From positions 639,747 to 664,336 of the forward strand of contig NZ_JH164926.1 in NCBI RefSeq assembly GCF_000226875.1: a stretch of DNA of 24,590 nt, given 5' to 3'. A program made the position numbers and the translations under genes. Below, one piece after another: positions 14,575 through 20,906 of this stretch (positions are counted from its first letter, which is position 1; every line of letters starts with the position of its first letter). Under the pieces are notes generated by a model that was not told the origin of the DNA, did not search any database, and worked only from the letters and a program-made list of their open reading frames with translations. The DNA is from Neisseria shayeganii 871. Lineage in GTDB: Bacteria; Pseudomonadota; Gammaproteobacteria; Burkholderiales; Neisseriaceae.

Positions 14575-14592
14575 TTGCAAGCGGCGTGCCAA
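14575..14592 (-). promoter_or_regulatory. Sigma54 (RpoN) promoter of the Y RNA-rsr-rtcB operon
   Basis: Minus strand TGGCACG-CCGC-TTGCA (14591-14576) is an exact match to the -24/-12 consensus TGGCACG-N4-TTGCW. The expected start is 14565, two bases before the closing stem of Y RNA 1. The divergent gene rtcR encodes the matching activator. Confidence 0.93.
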
Positions 14593-14716
14593 AGCAAAAA
14601 TACACCGCAAAATTTCTTATAATAAAATGAATTCATTGAAAATAAATTTTGAAAAATATTTCTGTGAATTTTTATATATAATGAAAATCTATTTTTAAAG
14701 ATATTTTTATAGAAAT
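14593..14716. promoter_or_regulatory. AT-rich rtcR / RNA-repair operon control region
   Basis: This 124-base stretch is far more AT-rich than the rest. It holds a 12-bp palindrome AATGAATTCATT at 14626-14637, about 35 bases above the -24 box, and an imperfect ATATTT...AAATAT repeat at 14701-14718. Either could be an RtcR enhancer site. For rtcR a sigma70 promoter may be TTGAAA (14649-14654), 18-bp spacer, TATATA (14673-14678). Which palindrome binds RtcR is a guess. Confidence 0.5.
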
Positions 14717-16372
14717 ATGGATAGCAACAAAACGCGCGTAGTGATCAGCTTCATCGGCACCCAGCTGGATGCCGGCAAAGGCCACGGCCGCTGGCAGAAA
14801 TGGCGGCCGAATGTGGCCATCGGGCAGCGCAGCAACGTGCCCGTTGGGCGTATGGAACTGTTTTATGCCGAAAAATACCGCGATTTGGCCGAGCTGGTGC
14901 AGGCCGACATTAGAGAATGCTCACCGCACACACAGGTAAACCTGGTGCCGATGGAATTGGACAACCCGTGGGATTTCAGCGAGGTATATACCAAGCTGCA
15001 CGCTTGGGCGTCGGCTTATGATTTTGATACCGAGCATGAAGAATATTGGACACACATTACCACCGGCACCCACGTGGCGCAGATTTGCCTGTTTCTGCTG
15101 GTGGAAAGCCGCCAGATACCCGGCGTACTATTGCAAACCGCACCGCCGAAAAAACAAAGGCAAAACATGCTGGAAGGCGATGTCGGCAGCTATGAGCTGA
15201 TCGATTTGGATTTGGCCCGTTATGATGTGCTGGCCGAACGGCTGGCGGCGGTGCGCGCCGATGCCGTGCGCTATCTGAAAAGCGGCATTGCCACGCGCAA
15301 TGCGGCGTTTAACCGCATGATTGCCGAAATCGAACAAGTGGCGCTCCATTCACCTTCGCCGATTCTGCTCAGCGGCCCCACCGGCGCGGGCAAATCCATG
15401 CTGGCGCGGCGGATTTACGAGCTGAAAAAGGCGCGCCATTTAATCGGCGGGCGGTTTGTGGATGTGAATTGCGCCACCCTGCGCGGCGACGGTGCCGCAT
15501 CCGCCCTGTTCGGCCACAAAAAAGGCGCGTTTACCGGCGCGGCCGACAAACGCGAAGGCTACCTGAAAACCGCCGACCACGGCGTACTGTTTCTCGACGA
15601 AATCGGCGAGCTGGGCTTGGACGAGCAAGCCATGTTACTCAAAGCCATTGAGGAAAAACATTTTTACCCGATGGGCAGCGACAGCGAAGTGCGCAGCGAT
15701 TTTCAATTGATTGCCGGCACCAACCGCGATTTGCGCCAAGAGGTGCGCGCCGGCCGCTTTCGCGAAGACCTGTTCGCCCGCATCAACATCTGGCAATACA
15801 CCCTGCCCGCACTGGCCGACCGGCGCGAAGACATCGAGCCGAACATCGAACACCAGCTTGCCCTCGCCTCGCAAGATTTGGGCCGCGCCACCCGGTTTAA
15901 CAAAGAAGCTTACGCCGCTTATCTGGATTTCGCCCTGTCGCCGCGAGCCTTATGGCGCGGCAACTTCCGCGACTTGGCCGCCAGCATCCTGCGGCTGGCC
16001 ACGCTTGCCCCGCAGGGGCGGATTCAAACCGAATCGGTGGAAGCGGAAATCGTGCGGCTGCAATGGCTGTGGGCAGACGAGGCAGGGCTTTCAGGTAGCC
16101 CGATGTCCCTCCGCGGGCTACCTGAAAACGATTTGGCCGAATGGTTGGCCCGCAAAGGGCAAAACATCGAACAATGGGATCGTTTCGACATCATGCAGCT
16201 GGAAAACGTATTGGCCGAATGCCGCCGGCACAAAAACATGGCCGCAGCCGGACGGGCGCTGTTTAACGTGTCCCGCACCCAACGCGCCACCCCCAACGAC
16301 AGCGACCGCCTGCGCAAATATCTGGCCCGTTTCGGCCTGTCGTGGCAAGACATTACCGGAAAGGCTACCTGA
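14717..16372 (+). CDS. rtcR: RtcR, CARF-AAA+ sigma54-dependent activator of RNA repair
   Basis: 551 aa, slightly longer than E. coli RtcR. Residues 1 to about 185 form a CARF ligand-sensing domain (THITTGTHVAQICLFLLVES at about 112-131). The AAA+ domain (about 190-425) has Walker A GPTGAGKS (220-227), the sigma54 contact loop GAFTGA (270-275) and Walker B LFLDEIGE (291-298). A helix-turn-helix region lies at about 495-540. RtcR senses RNA ends left by damage and opens the sigma54 promoter of the facing operon. A perfect DUS encodes GYLK at 281-284, and an inverted DUS pair is inserted at about 457-469 between AAA+ and DNA-binding regions. The stop codon is the TGA inside a DUS. ATG 14717 has no clear Shine-Dalgarno. 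Confidence 0.95.
   Translation: MDSNKTRVVISFIGTQLDAGKGHGRWQKWRPNVAIGQRSNVPVGRMELFYAEKYRDLAELVQADIRECSPHTQVNLVPMELDNPWDFSEVYTKLHAWASAYDFDTEHEEYWTHITTGTHVAQICLFLLVESRQIPGVLLQTAPPKKQRQNMLEGDVGSYELIDLDLARYDVLAERLAAVRADAVRYLKSGIATRNAAFNRMIAEIEQVALHSPSPILLSGPTGAGKSMLARRIYELKKARHLIGGRFVDVNCATLRGDGAASALFGHKKGAFTGAADKREGYLKTADHGVLFLDEIGELGLDEQAMLLKAIEEKHFYPMGSDSEVRSDFQLIAGTNRDLRQEVRAGRFREDLFARINIWQYTLPALADRREDIEPNIEHQLALASQDLGRATRFNKEAYAAYLDFALSPRALWRGNFRDLAASILRLATLAPQGRIQTESVEAEIVRLQWLWADEAGLSGSPMSLRGLPENDLAEWLARKGQNIEQWDRFDIMQLENVLAECRRHKNMAAAGRALFNVSRTQRATPNDSDRLRKYLARFGLSWQDITGKAT
16089..16127. repeat. Inverted DUS pair inside rtcR
   Basis: TTTCAGGTAGCCCG and CGGGCTACCTGAAA form a perfect 14-bp hairpin with an 11-nt loop, kept in frame in the coding sequence. 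Each arm differs from the exact 12-mer at its outermost base only. It adds residues in the linker before the DNA-binding region of RtcR. Confidence 0.85.
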
Positions 16373-16390
16373 ACACCGCGTGCCCGGCGG

Positions 16391-17491
16391 CTACAACGCC
16401 CCCGGCTCGACATACGGCACCCGCCCGTCCGGCTGCTCGGCCTGTTGCGCATCAAACACCACGGTAAACAGCTCGCCGCCCGCCTCGATGCGCCGATACT
16501 CGGCCAACGCCGGCAGCAGCGGATCGCGCTCGTGCAGGGCGCACACCATATAGTGCCACGGTCCGCGGCGGCGTTCACGGTAAAGCGCGCGCAGCAGGGC
16601 GCGGAAAACATCCAGATCATCGCCGGCCACCGCCACCAACGACACATAAAAATAAGGCAGCATTCCGCCCGGCGCCGGCAAGGGATGATAAGGCGTGAAG
16701 CGGCATAAGGCGTTGTAAAACGGCTTGAGCCGGCGCCAGGCGCCGCGATAGCCTTCCACATGAATCTGGCGGCTGGCGTGCTGATCCCACGCCGCCAGCA
16801 CACCGACAATCTCGCCACCGCGGCGGGCGATCTGAAAATCTTCCATCTGCAAACCGCGCAAACGGCCGTTGTGCAAATCGGCCGGCCCGTAATGCGGGGC
16901 AAACTGGCGGCGCGCATGTTCGCGGTTGATAAAGGCGAACACCGCCTTCTCATCGCCCGCCCGGCCGCGTGCCAGCGTTACCCCGGCTACCTGAACGGCG
17001 GCTTTCGGCCACGCCAACTGAATCATCGGCGTGTGTACCCGCCCCTGCGGCAGATAATCGGGCAGGCCGGCGCGGCGGGCGGCCAATATCGACAAAGCGG
17101 CGCGATTGTCTTGCAGAATCATACTGGTATAAACCGGCAGCGGCCGGCCGGCTTGCTGTTGGCGCAGGAAATCATAGGCGCGGCGCAGGGCAAGGCCGTT
17201 GCGGTAGGCCGCTTCCAAGCGCAGGTCGGCCAGATAGCCGATGGTGCGCAATTCGCCGTTGAAATAGGCGGGAAAACGGAACAGCCCGCCCAAGCCGGCC
17301 AAACGCCCGCTGTCGGTGTCCACGCCTTTGTAGATTTCCGCCTCCGCACCTTGGATGGCGGCCGCGGCAAAATAAGACGGCTCGCGCCGGAAGGTGAGCG
17401 AGATGGGGCCGTCCATGACATTGCGCCGCAACAGGGCGCGCAGTTCGGCATCGTCGGCTTCGGTGGCGGGGAAAAAACGGATACGGGTCAT
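16391..17491 (-). CDS. GNAT-like acyltransferase protein, function unknown
   Basis: 366 aa. The N-terminal half (1 to about 155) looks like a GNAT N-acetyltransferase: FFPATEADDAELRALLRR opens it, and RTIGYLADLRLEAAYRNGLALRRAYDFL (about 82-109, described here by its parts GYLADLRL and YRNGLALRRAYDFL) resembles the acetyl-CoA-binding strand-loop-helix, though the usual Q/R-x-x-G-x-G/A loop is loose. The second half (about 165-366) may be a further GNAT-like unit. The substrate cannot be told. The start is ATG 17491, without a strong Shine-Dalgarno. It converges on rtcR with 18 bases between their stops, and shares a promoter region with the Rieske gene. A degenerate DUS lies in the coding sequence at 16984-16995. 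Confidence 0.8.
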   Translation of the reverse strand: MTRIRFFPATEADDAELRALLRRNVMDGPISLTFRREPSYFAAAAIQGAEAEIYKGVDTDSGRLAGLGGLFRFPAYFNGELRTIGYLADLRLEAAYRNGLALRRAYDFLRQQQAGRPLPVYTSMILQDNRAALSILAARRAGLPDYLPQGRVHTPMIQLAWPKAAVQVAGVTLARGRAGDEKAVFAFINREHARRQFAPHYGPADLHNGRLRGLQMEDFQIARRGGEIVGVLAAWDQHASRQIHVEGYRGAWRRLKPFYNALCRFTPYHPLPAPGGMLPYFYVSLVAVAGDDLDVFRALLRALYRERRRGPWHYMVCALHERDPLLPALAEYRRIEAGGELFTVVFDAQQAEQPDGRVPYVEPGAL

Positions 17492-17623
17492 GCACGCAAC
17501 GGGAAAGAGTGAAAAGCCCGGCCAGTTTACCGCAATGCCGATTTTGCTGCCTGCCCGGGCGCACGACTTTGGCGGTCAGCCAACCTGGCAAACCTGGCCG
17601 GAACGCCCCGTTCCGATTTTGGC

Positions 17624-17629
17624 TATAAT
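17624..17629 (+). promoter_or_regulatory. Candidate -10 element for the Rieske gene
   Basis: TATAAT, 96 bases upstream of the Rieske ATG. No convincing -35 is visible at the right spacing, so this is tentative. Confidence 0.4.
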
Positions 17630-17652
17630 CCGTTTTCTTGCCACTCAGCCGC

Positions 17653-17710
17653 AGGCTACCTGAAACCGTCCTGCACAACGGAATAAGCACCACAGGCTTT
17701 CAGGTAGCCT
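17653..17710. repeat. DUS inverted pair in the Rieske gene leader
   Basis: Forward DUS 17653-17664 and reverse DUS 17699-17710 flank a 34-base loop and end 14 bases before the start codon. If transcribed from the -10 above, the leader could fold and partly mask the start region, which lacks a clear Shine-Dalgarno. Confidence 0.7.
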
Positions 17711-17724
17711 TTCCCCTGCCCGCC

Positions 17725-18735
17725 ATGTCTCTACACAATTACTGGTACATCGCCGCCACCGAACGCGATGTACGGCGCAAACCGCAATGCCTTACCCTGT
17801 TCGACCGCCATTATGTGGTGTTCCATGCGGGCAACGGCCGCTTTGCGGCCATGGAAGACCGCTGCCCGCACCGCAACGCCCCCTTGTCGGCCGGCAAAGT
17901 GTGTAACGGGCAAATCCGGTGCCCCTACCACGGCTGGCAGTTTGCCGCCGATGGCCGCCTGGCCCGTATTCCCGCGCTGGACGGTCAAGCGCTGCCCGCC
18001 ATCCGCATTCCCACCGTGCACTGCACCGCCCAAGACGGCTATGTCTGGCTCTGCCCCGGCAACCCCGCTACCCCAGCGCCGCTGCCCTTTCCTCATCTGA
18101 ACGAAGCTGGCTGGACCAGTTTCCGCATGCGCACCCGCTTCGCCGCACCGGTGGCCCAGTGTCTGGAGAACTTTCTCGACTGCCCGCACGCCGTGTATGT
18201 ACACGATTCCTGGTTCCGCTCCGCCACCGGCAAACCGGTGCGCGCCACTCTGCGCCATCTGGCGGACGGGGCCGAGGTGGAATACGAAAACGAGCCGCGC
18301 GAACAAAGCTGGGTGTGGCGGCTGCTACAAAACAGCGGCACCGATATGCGCCACACCGACCGCTTCATCGCACCGGCCACCTCGCGCGTGGACTACCGCT
18401 TCTCCGACCGCAAACACTACATCATCACCTCCAGCTGCACCCCGATTGGCGAAAACGAAACCGAAGTGCACACCGTCATCAGTTTCCGCTACGGCCGCCT
18501 CGGGCCTTTGGTGCGGCTGGTATTCGAGCCCTTATCCCGCCTCATCATCGGCCAAGACGTGGCCATCATGCAGCGCCAACGCGACAACATCCGCCGCTTC
18601 GGCGGCCGCGAACGCTTTTACACCTCGGAAGCCGATCTGCTGCTGCCCGCCATCCAAGCCTGGCGCCAAGCCCTGGCGGAAGGCCGCGAACCGCCGGCAG
18701 CGGGAACAGAACAGACCCGAACCTTGTCTCTTTGA
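17725..18735 (+). CDS. Rieske non-heme iron oxygenase alpha subunit
   Basis: 336 aa. The N-terminal Rieske domain has C47-P-H49 and C66-x2-H69, the full 2Fe-2S ligand set. The catalytic domain has the mononuclear iron motif E-N-F-L-D152-C-P-H155-x4-H160; a third carboxylate ligand further on is expected. Members hydroxylate or demethylate aromatic or other ring substrates, and take electrons from a separate reductase. None is seen here, and the substrate is unknown; the size and the CPHRNAPLS start resemble vanillate-demethylase or pheophorbide-type oxygenases. ATG 17725 (MSLHNYWYIAAT) matches the family start, since most begin just before a NxWY motif. Confidence 0.88.
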   Translation: MSLHNYWYIAATERDVRRKPQCLTLFDRHYVVFHAGNGRFAAMEDRCPHRNAPLSAGKVCNGQIRCPYHGWQFAADGRLARIPALDGQALPAIRIPTVHCTAQDGYVWLCPGNPATPAPLPFPHLNEAGWTSFRMRTRFAAPVAQCLENFLDCPHAVYVHDSWFRSATGKPVRATLRHLADGAEVEYENEPREQSWVWRLLQNSGTDMRHTDRFIAPATSRVDYRFSDRKHYIITSSCTPIGENETEVHTVISFRYGRLGPLVRLVFEPLSRLIIGQDVAIMQRQRDNIRRFGGRERFYTSEADLLLPAIQAWRQALAEGREPPAAGTEQTRTLSL

Positions 18736-18778
18736 AAAGCAGAGAAAAGCAGAAATAGAGTGGCTGCACAGAACCCGC

Positions 18779-18810
18779 TTGACTTTTACTTTAGATTATT
18801 CTAAATTAGA
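18779..18810 (+). promoter_or_regulatory. ygaV-type promoter with overlapping palindromic operators
   Basis: -35 TTGACT at 18779-18784, 17-bp spacer, -10 TAAATT at 18802-18807. The perfect palindrome TTTAGATTATTCTAAA (18790-18805) covers the spacer and -10, and a second perfect one TCTAA-A-TTAGA (18800-18810) overlaps it. This is the expected place for autorepression by the ArsR-type regulator just downstream. Confidence 0.8.
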
Positions 18811-18822
18811 AAAAACTGAATT

Positions 18823-19134
18823 ATGGAACAACAAGCTTTTTCCCTAGCCGAACAGGCCGCTGCCGCCGCAGAATTTCTGCGCACCTTGGGCAATGCCCAC
18901 CGCCTACAGGTGTTGTGCCTGCTGATGGCGCACGGCGAAATGAGCGTGGGGCAGATTCACGAATGCACCACGCTCAGCCAGTCCGCCCTCTCGCAACACT
19001 TGGCCAAAATGCGCGACGAAGGCTTGATTGCCTACCGGCGCGACGGTCAAACCCTGTATTACTCGGTATGCGACGAAAAAGTGGCGCGGATTGTTTCCGT
19101 ATTGAAAGAAAACTTTTGCCCAACCGAATCATAA
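18823..19134 (+). CDS. ArsR family regulator, YgaV/BigR-like sulfur-sensing repressor
   Basis: 103 aa winged helix-turn-helix. The recognition helix region TTLSQSALSQHLAKMRDEGL (49-68) is close to YgaV and BigR/SqrR. Cysteines are at 32, 48, 83 and 99; C32 (VLCLL) and C99 (ENFCP) match the pair positions in E. coli YgaV, where related proteins sense reactive sulfur by forming a persulfide or polysulfide link. It is the first gene of an operon with a YgaP-like rhodanese, and its stop overlaps the Shine-Dalgarno of that gene. The sensing role is inferred from homology and context. A toxic metal sensor is less likely because metal-binding ArsR motifs such as ELCVCDL are absent. Confidence 0.88.
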   Translation: MEQQAFSLAEQAAAAAEFLRTLGNAHRLQVLCLLMAHGEMSVGQIHECTTLSQSALSQHLAKMRDEGLIAYRRDGQTLYYSVCDEKVARIVSVLKENFCPTES

Positions 19135-19144
19135 AGGAGGCGTG

Positions 19145-19660
19145 ATGGCTTTACCCGTTCTTACCCCGCAGCAGGCCGCCGAGAAACTGAAAAACGGCGC
19201 CGTCTTGGTGGACATCCGCAGCAGCGGCGAATATGCGCACCGCCACATCGACGGCGCGGTTTCCCTGCCGCTAGACCAATTGGCCCACCAAGCCCTGCCC
19301 GCCGGCCGCACCGTGATTTTCAGCTGCCTGTCGGGCATGCGCACCCGACAAAACGCCGCCGCCCTCGCCCAATGCGCGGGCGATTGCCCCGAAGTGTATA
19401 TTTTGGACGGCGGTCTGAATGCCTGGGCCAAAGCCGGCTTGCCCGTGCAGGCAAAACCCGGTCAACCGCTGGACATCATGCGCCAAGTGCAGATTGCCGC
19501 CGGCAGCCTGGTTTTGCTGGGCGCGGTGCTCGGTTTTGCCGTTTCGCCATGGTTTTATGCTTTGTGTGCTTTTGTCGGCGCCGGCCTGCTGTTCGCCGGT
19601 CTCACCGGCTTCTGCGGCATGGCCAAACTATTGGCCTGCATGCCTTGGAACCGTGCTTAA
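19145..19660 (+). CDS. ygaP: YgaP-like membrane-anchored rhodanese (sulfurtransferase)
   Basis: 171 aa. The rhodanese domain (about 1-108) has its active cysteine C61 in CLSGMR (C-x-x-G-x-R loop), and the C-terminal part (about 112-171) has two membrane helices with the YgaP family text MRQVQIAAG, FVGAGLLFAG and GFCGMAKLL. It moves sulfane sulfur on the cytoplasmic face of the membrane and matches E. coli YgaP along its whole length. AGGAGG at 19135-19140 favours the ATG at 19145 rather than GTG 19142. It follows the YgaV-like regulator by 10 bases. Confidence 0.93.
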   Translation: MALPVLTPQQAAEKLKNGAVLVDIRSSGEYAHRHIDGAVSLPLDQLAHQALPAGRTVIFSCLSGMRTRQNAAALAQCAGDCPEVYILDGGLNAWAKAGLPVQAKPGQPLDIMRQVQIAAGSLVLLGAVLGFAVSPWFYALCAFVGAGLLFAGLTGFCGMAKLLACMPWNRA

Positions 19661-19705
19661 TCTTTTACCCCCGTTTCATCCCTGCTTATTTAAAGGAGAA
19701 CATTC

Positions 19706-19888
19706 ATGAACAGTAATCTCGGACAAGCCGACCGCCTCCTGCGCCTGATTGCCGGCATCGCCCTGATCGCCCTGAGCCTGACCGGCGTGATCGGCGTATG
19801 GGGCTGGATCGGCATCATTTTCGTGGCCACCGCACTGATCAACTTCTGCCCGATCTACCGCCTGCTGGGCATTTCCACCAAGAAGTAA
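19706..19888 (+). CDS. DUF2892 / YgaP-family small membrane protein
   Basis: 60 aa. It contains one long hydrophobic stretch (about 14-45) that likely makes two short membrane helices, with the family pattern ADRLLRLIAGIALI and NFCPIYRLLGI including the conserved NxCP(I/L)Y cysteine. Such proteins are commonly found next to or fused to rhodaneses, where the cysteine may carry sulfur. AAAGGAGA precedes the start. It is the third gene of the sulfur operon. Confidence 0.88.
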   Translation: MNSNLGQADRLLRLIAGIALIALSLTGVIGVWGWIGIIFVATALINFCPIYRLLGISTKK

Positions 19889-19933
19889 AGCCTGCAGCGC
19901 CAATATGCGTTACATGGGACAATAAAGGAGAAC

Positions 19934-19969
19934 AAAAGGCTACCTGAAACGTTTTCAGGTAGCCTTTTT
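19934..19969. terminator. DUS-based bidirectional terminator
   Basis: AAAAGGCTACCTGAAA-CGT-TTTCAGGTAGCCTTTT followed by T: a perfect 16-bp stem with a 3-nt loop and terminal T runs on both strands. It closes the sulfur operon on the plus strand and the IclR gene on the minus strand. Confidence 0.9.
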
Positions 19970-20006
19970 CTCATCACACACTGCCCGGCCAATCACCGGC
20001 ATCAAA

Positions 20007-20801
20007 TCACGCCGCGCTGATTTCCTGAGCCAGCTTTTGCAAGCCCGGCACAATCTCGCGCACAAAATCCGCCTCCTGCCAGCGGCTGGCCGGCACACTG
20101 GCATTCAAAGCGTGGGTGTAACGCTGTTCTGCCCGATTATAAACGCCCACCGCCACGGCCAAAATATCGGGTGAAAATTCACCGGCAGACAGCGTATAGC
20201 CGTGCTCGCGGTAAAACGCCTCATGGCCGGCCAGCATCTCCAGCTGTTGCGCCGTTTCCATTTCGGGCAGCGGCGGCAGATGACGGCGCAAATGCGCTCG
20301 CTGGAAATCATCGGCTACGGCATAATACGCACGGCCGATGGCCGTTTGGGCCGCCGGCACTTTGCTGCCCACCATCAGCTGCACCGCCAGGCGCGCCGGG
20401 CTACGGCAACAGGCCAGATACAGCATTTCGCCGCCTTCTTCTTTGGCGATGTTGACCGACACATGGTGCTCGGCGGCAAAGGCGGCCATCAGGGGTTGGG
20501 CGTGGCGGATCAAATCGTATTGCGCCCAAGCGGTGGCGCTGATGCGGATGGCGGCCATGCCCAAGCGGTAACCGCCGTCCGGGTCTTGCGCCAGAAACTC
20601 GGTGCACAGCAGCGTGTAGATCAGGCGCGACACCGTGGCCTTGGGCAACTTGGTGCGTTCGCAGATCATTTGGTGCGTCAGCGCGATGTTGCTGTTCTCG
20701 AAAACGCTTAAAATGCCTAGACCCCGGGCCAGCGCGGTCACGAATTGGCGGTCGTTCTCAATTTCGGCGCGCTGGATTTCGGCGGAAATGGTATTTATCA
20801 C
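20007..20801 (-). CDS. IclR family transcriptional regulator
   Basis: 264 aa. It has an N-terminal winged helix (about 22-82: RGLGILSVFENSNIALTHQM, then the recognition-helix part LPKATVSRLIYTL) and a C-terminal effector domain (about 95-260) with GGEMLYLACCRSP, VGSKVPAAQTAIGRAYYA and a final AVGVYNRAEQ region. The reading frame starts at GTG 20801 with AAAGGG upstream; no ATG lies near. It is divergent from gcdH across 105 bases, so it most likely controls gcdH, perhaps with glutarate or a CoA ester as effector (inference). Confidence 0.9.
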   Translation of the reverse strand: MINTISAEIQRAEIENDRQFVTALARGLGILSVFENSNIALTHQMICERTKLPKATVSRLIYTLLCTEFLAQDPDGGYRLGMAAIRISATAWAQYDLIRHAQPLMAAFAAEHHVSVNIAKEEGGEMLYLACCRSPARLAVQLMVGSKVPAAQTAIGRAYYAVADDFQRAHLRRHLPPLPEMETAQQLEMLAGHEAFYREHGYTLSAGEFSPDILAVAVGVYNRAEQRYTHALNASVPASRWQEADFVREIVPGLQKLAQEISAA

Positions 20802-20906
20802 TTTACAGCCCTTTCGTTTTTGCTTATATTTCGTTCCGTATTGTAAAACAATATTTCGACTGGCGGAATATTTTTCTGTTTCAATTTGATTTCAAGGAGA
20901 ATCATC
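20802..20906. promoter_or_regulatory. Shared iclR-type / gcdH promoter region
   Basis: It contains a perfect inverted repeat TATTGT-AAA-ACAATA at 20839-20853 preceded by GTTCCG, a plausible IclR-family operator between the divergent genes. I could not place a convincing -35/-10 pair. AAGGAGA lies just before the gcdH ATG. Confidence 0.55.
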
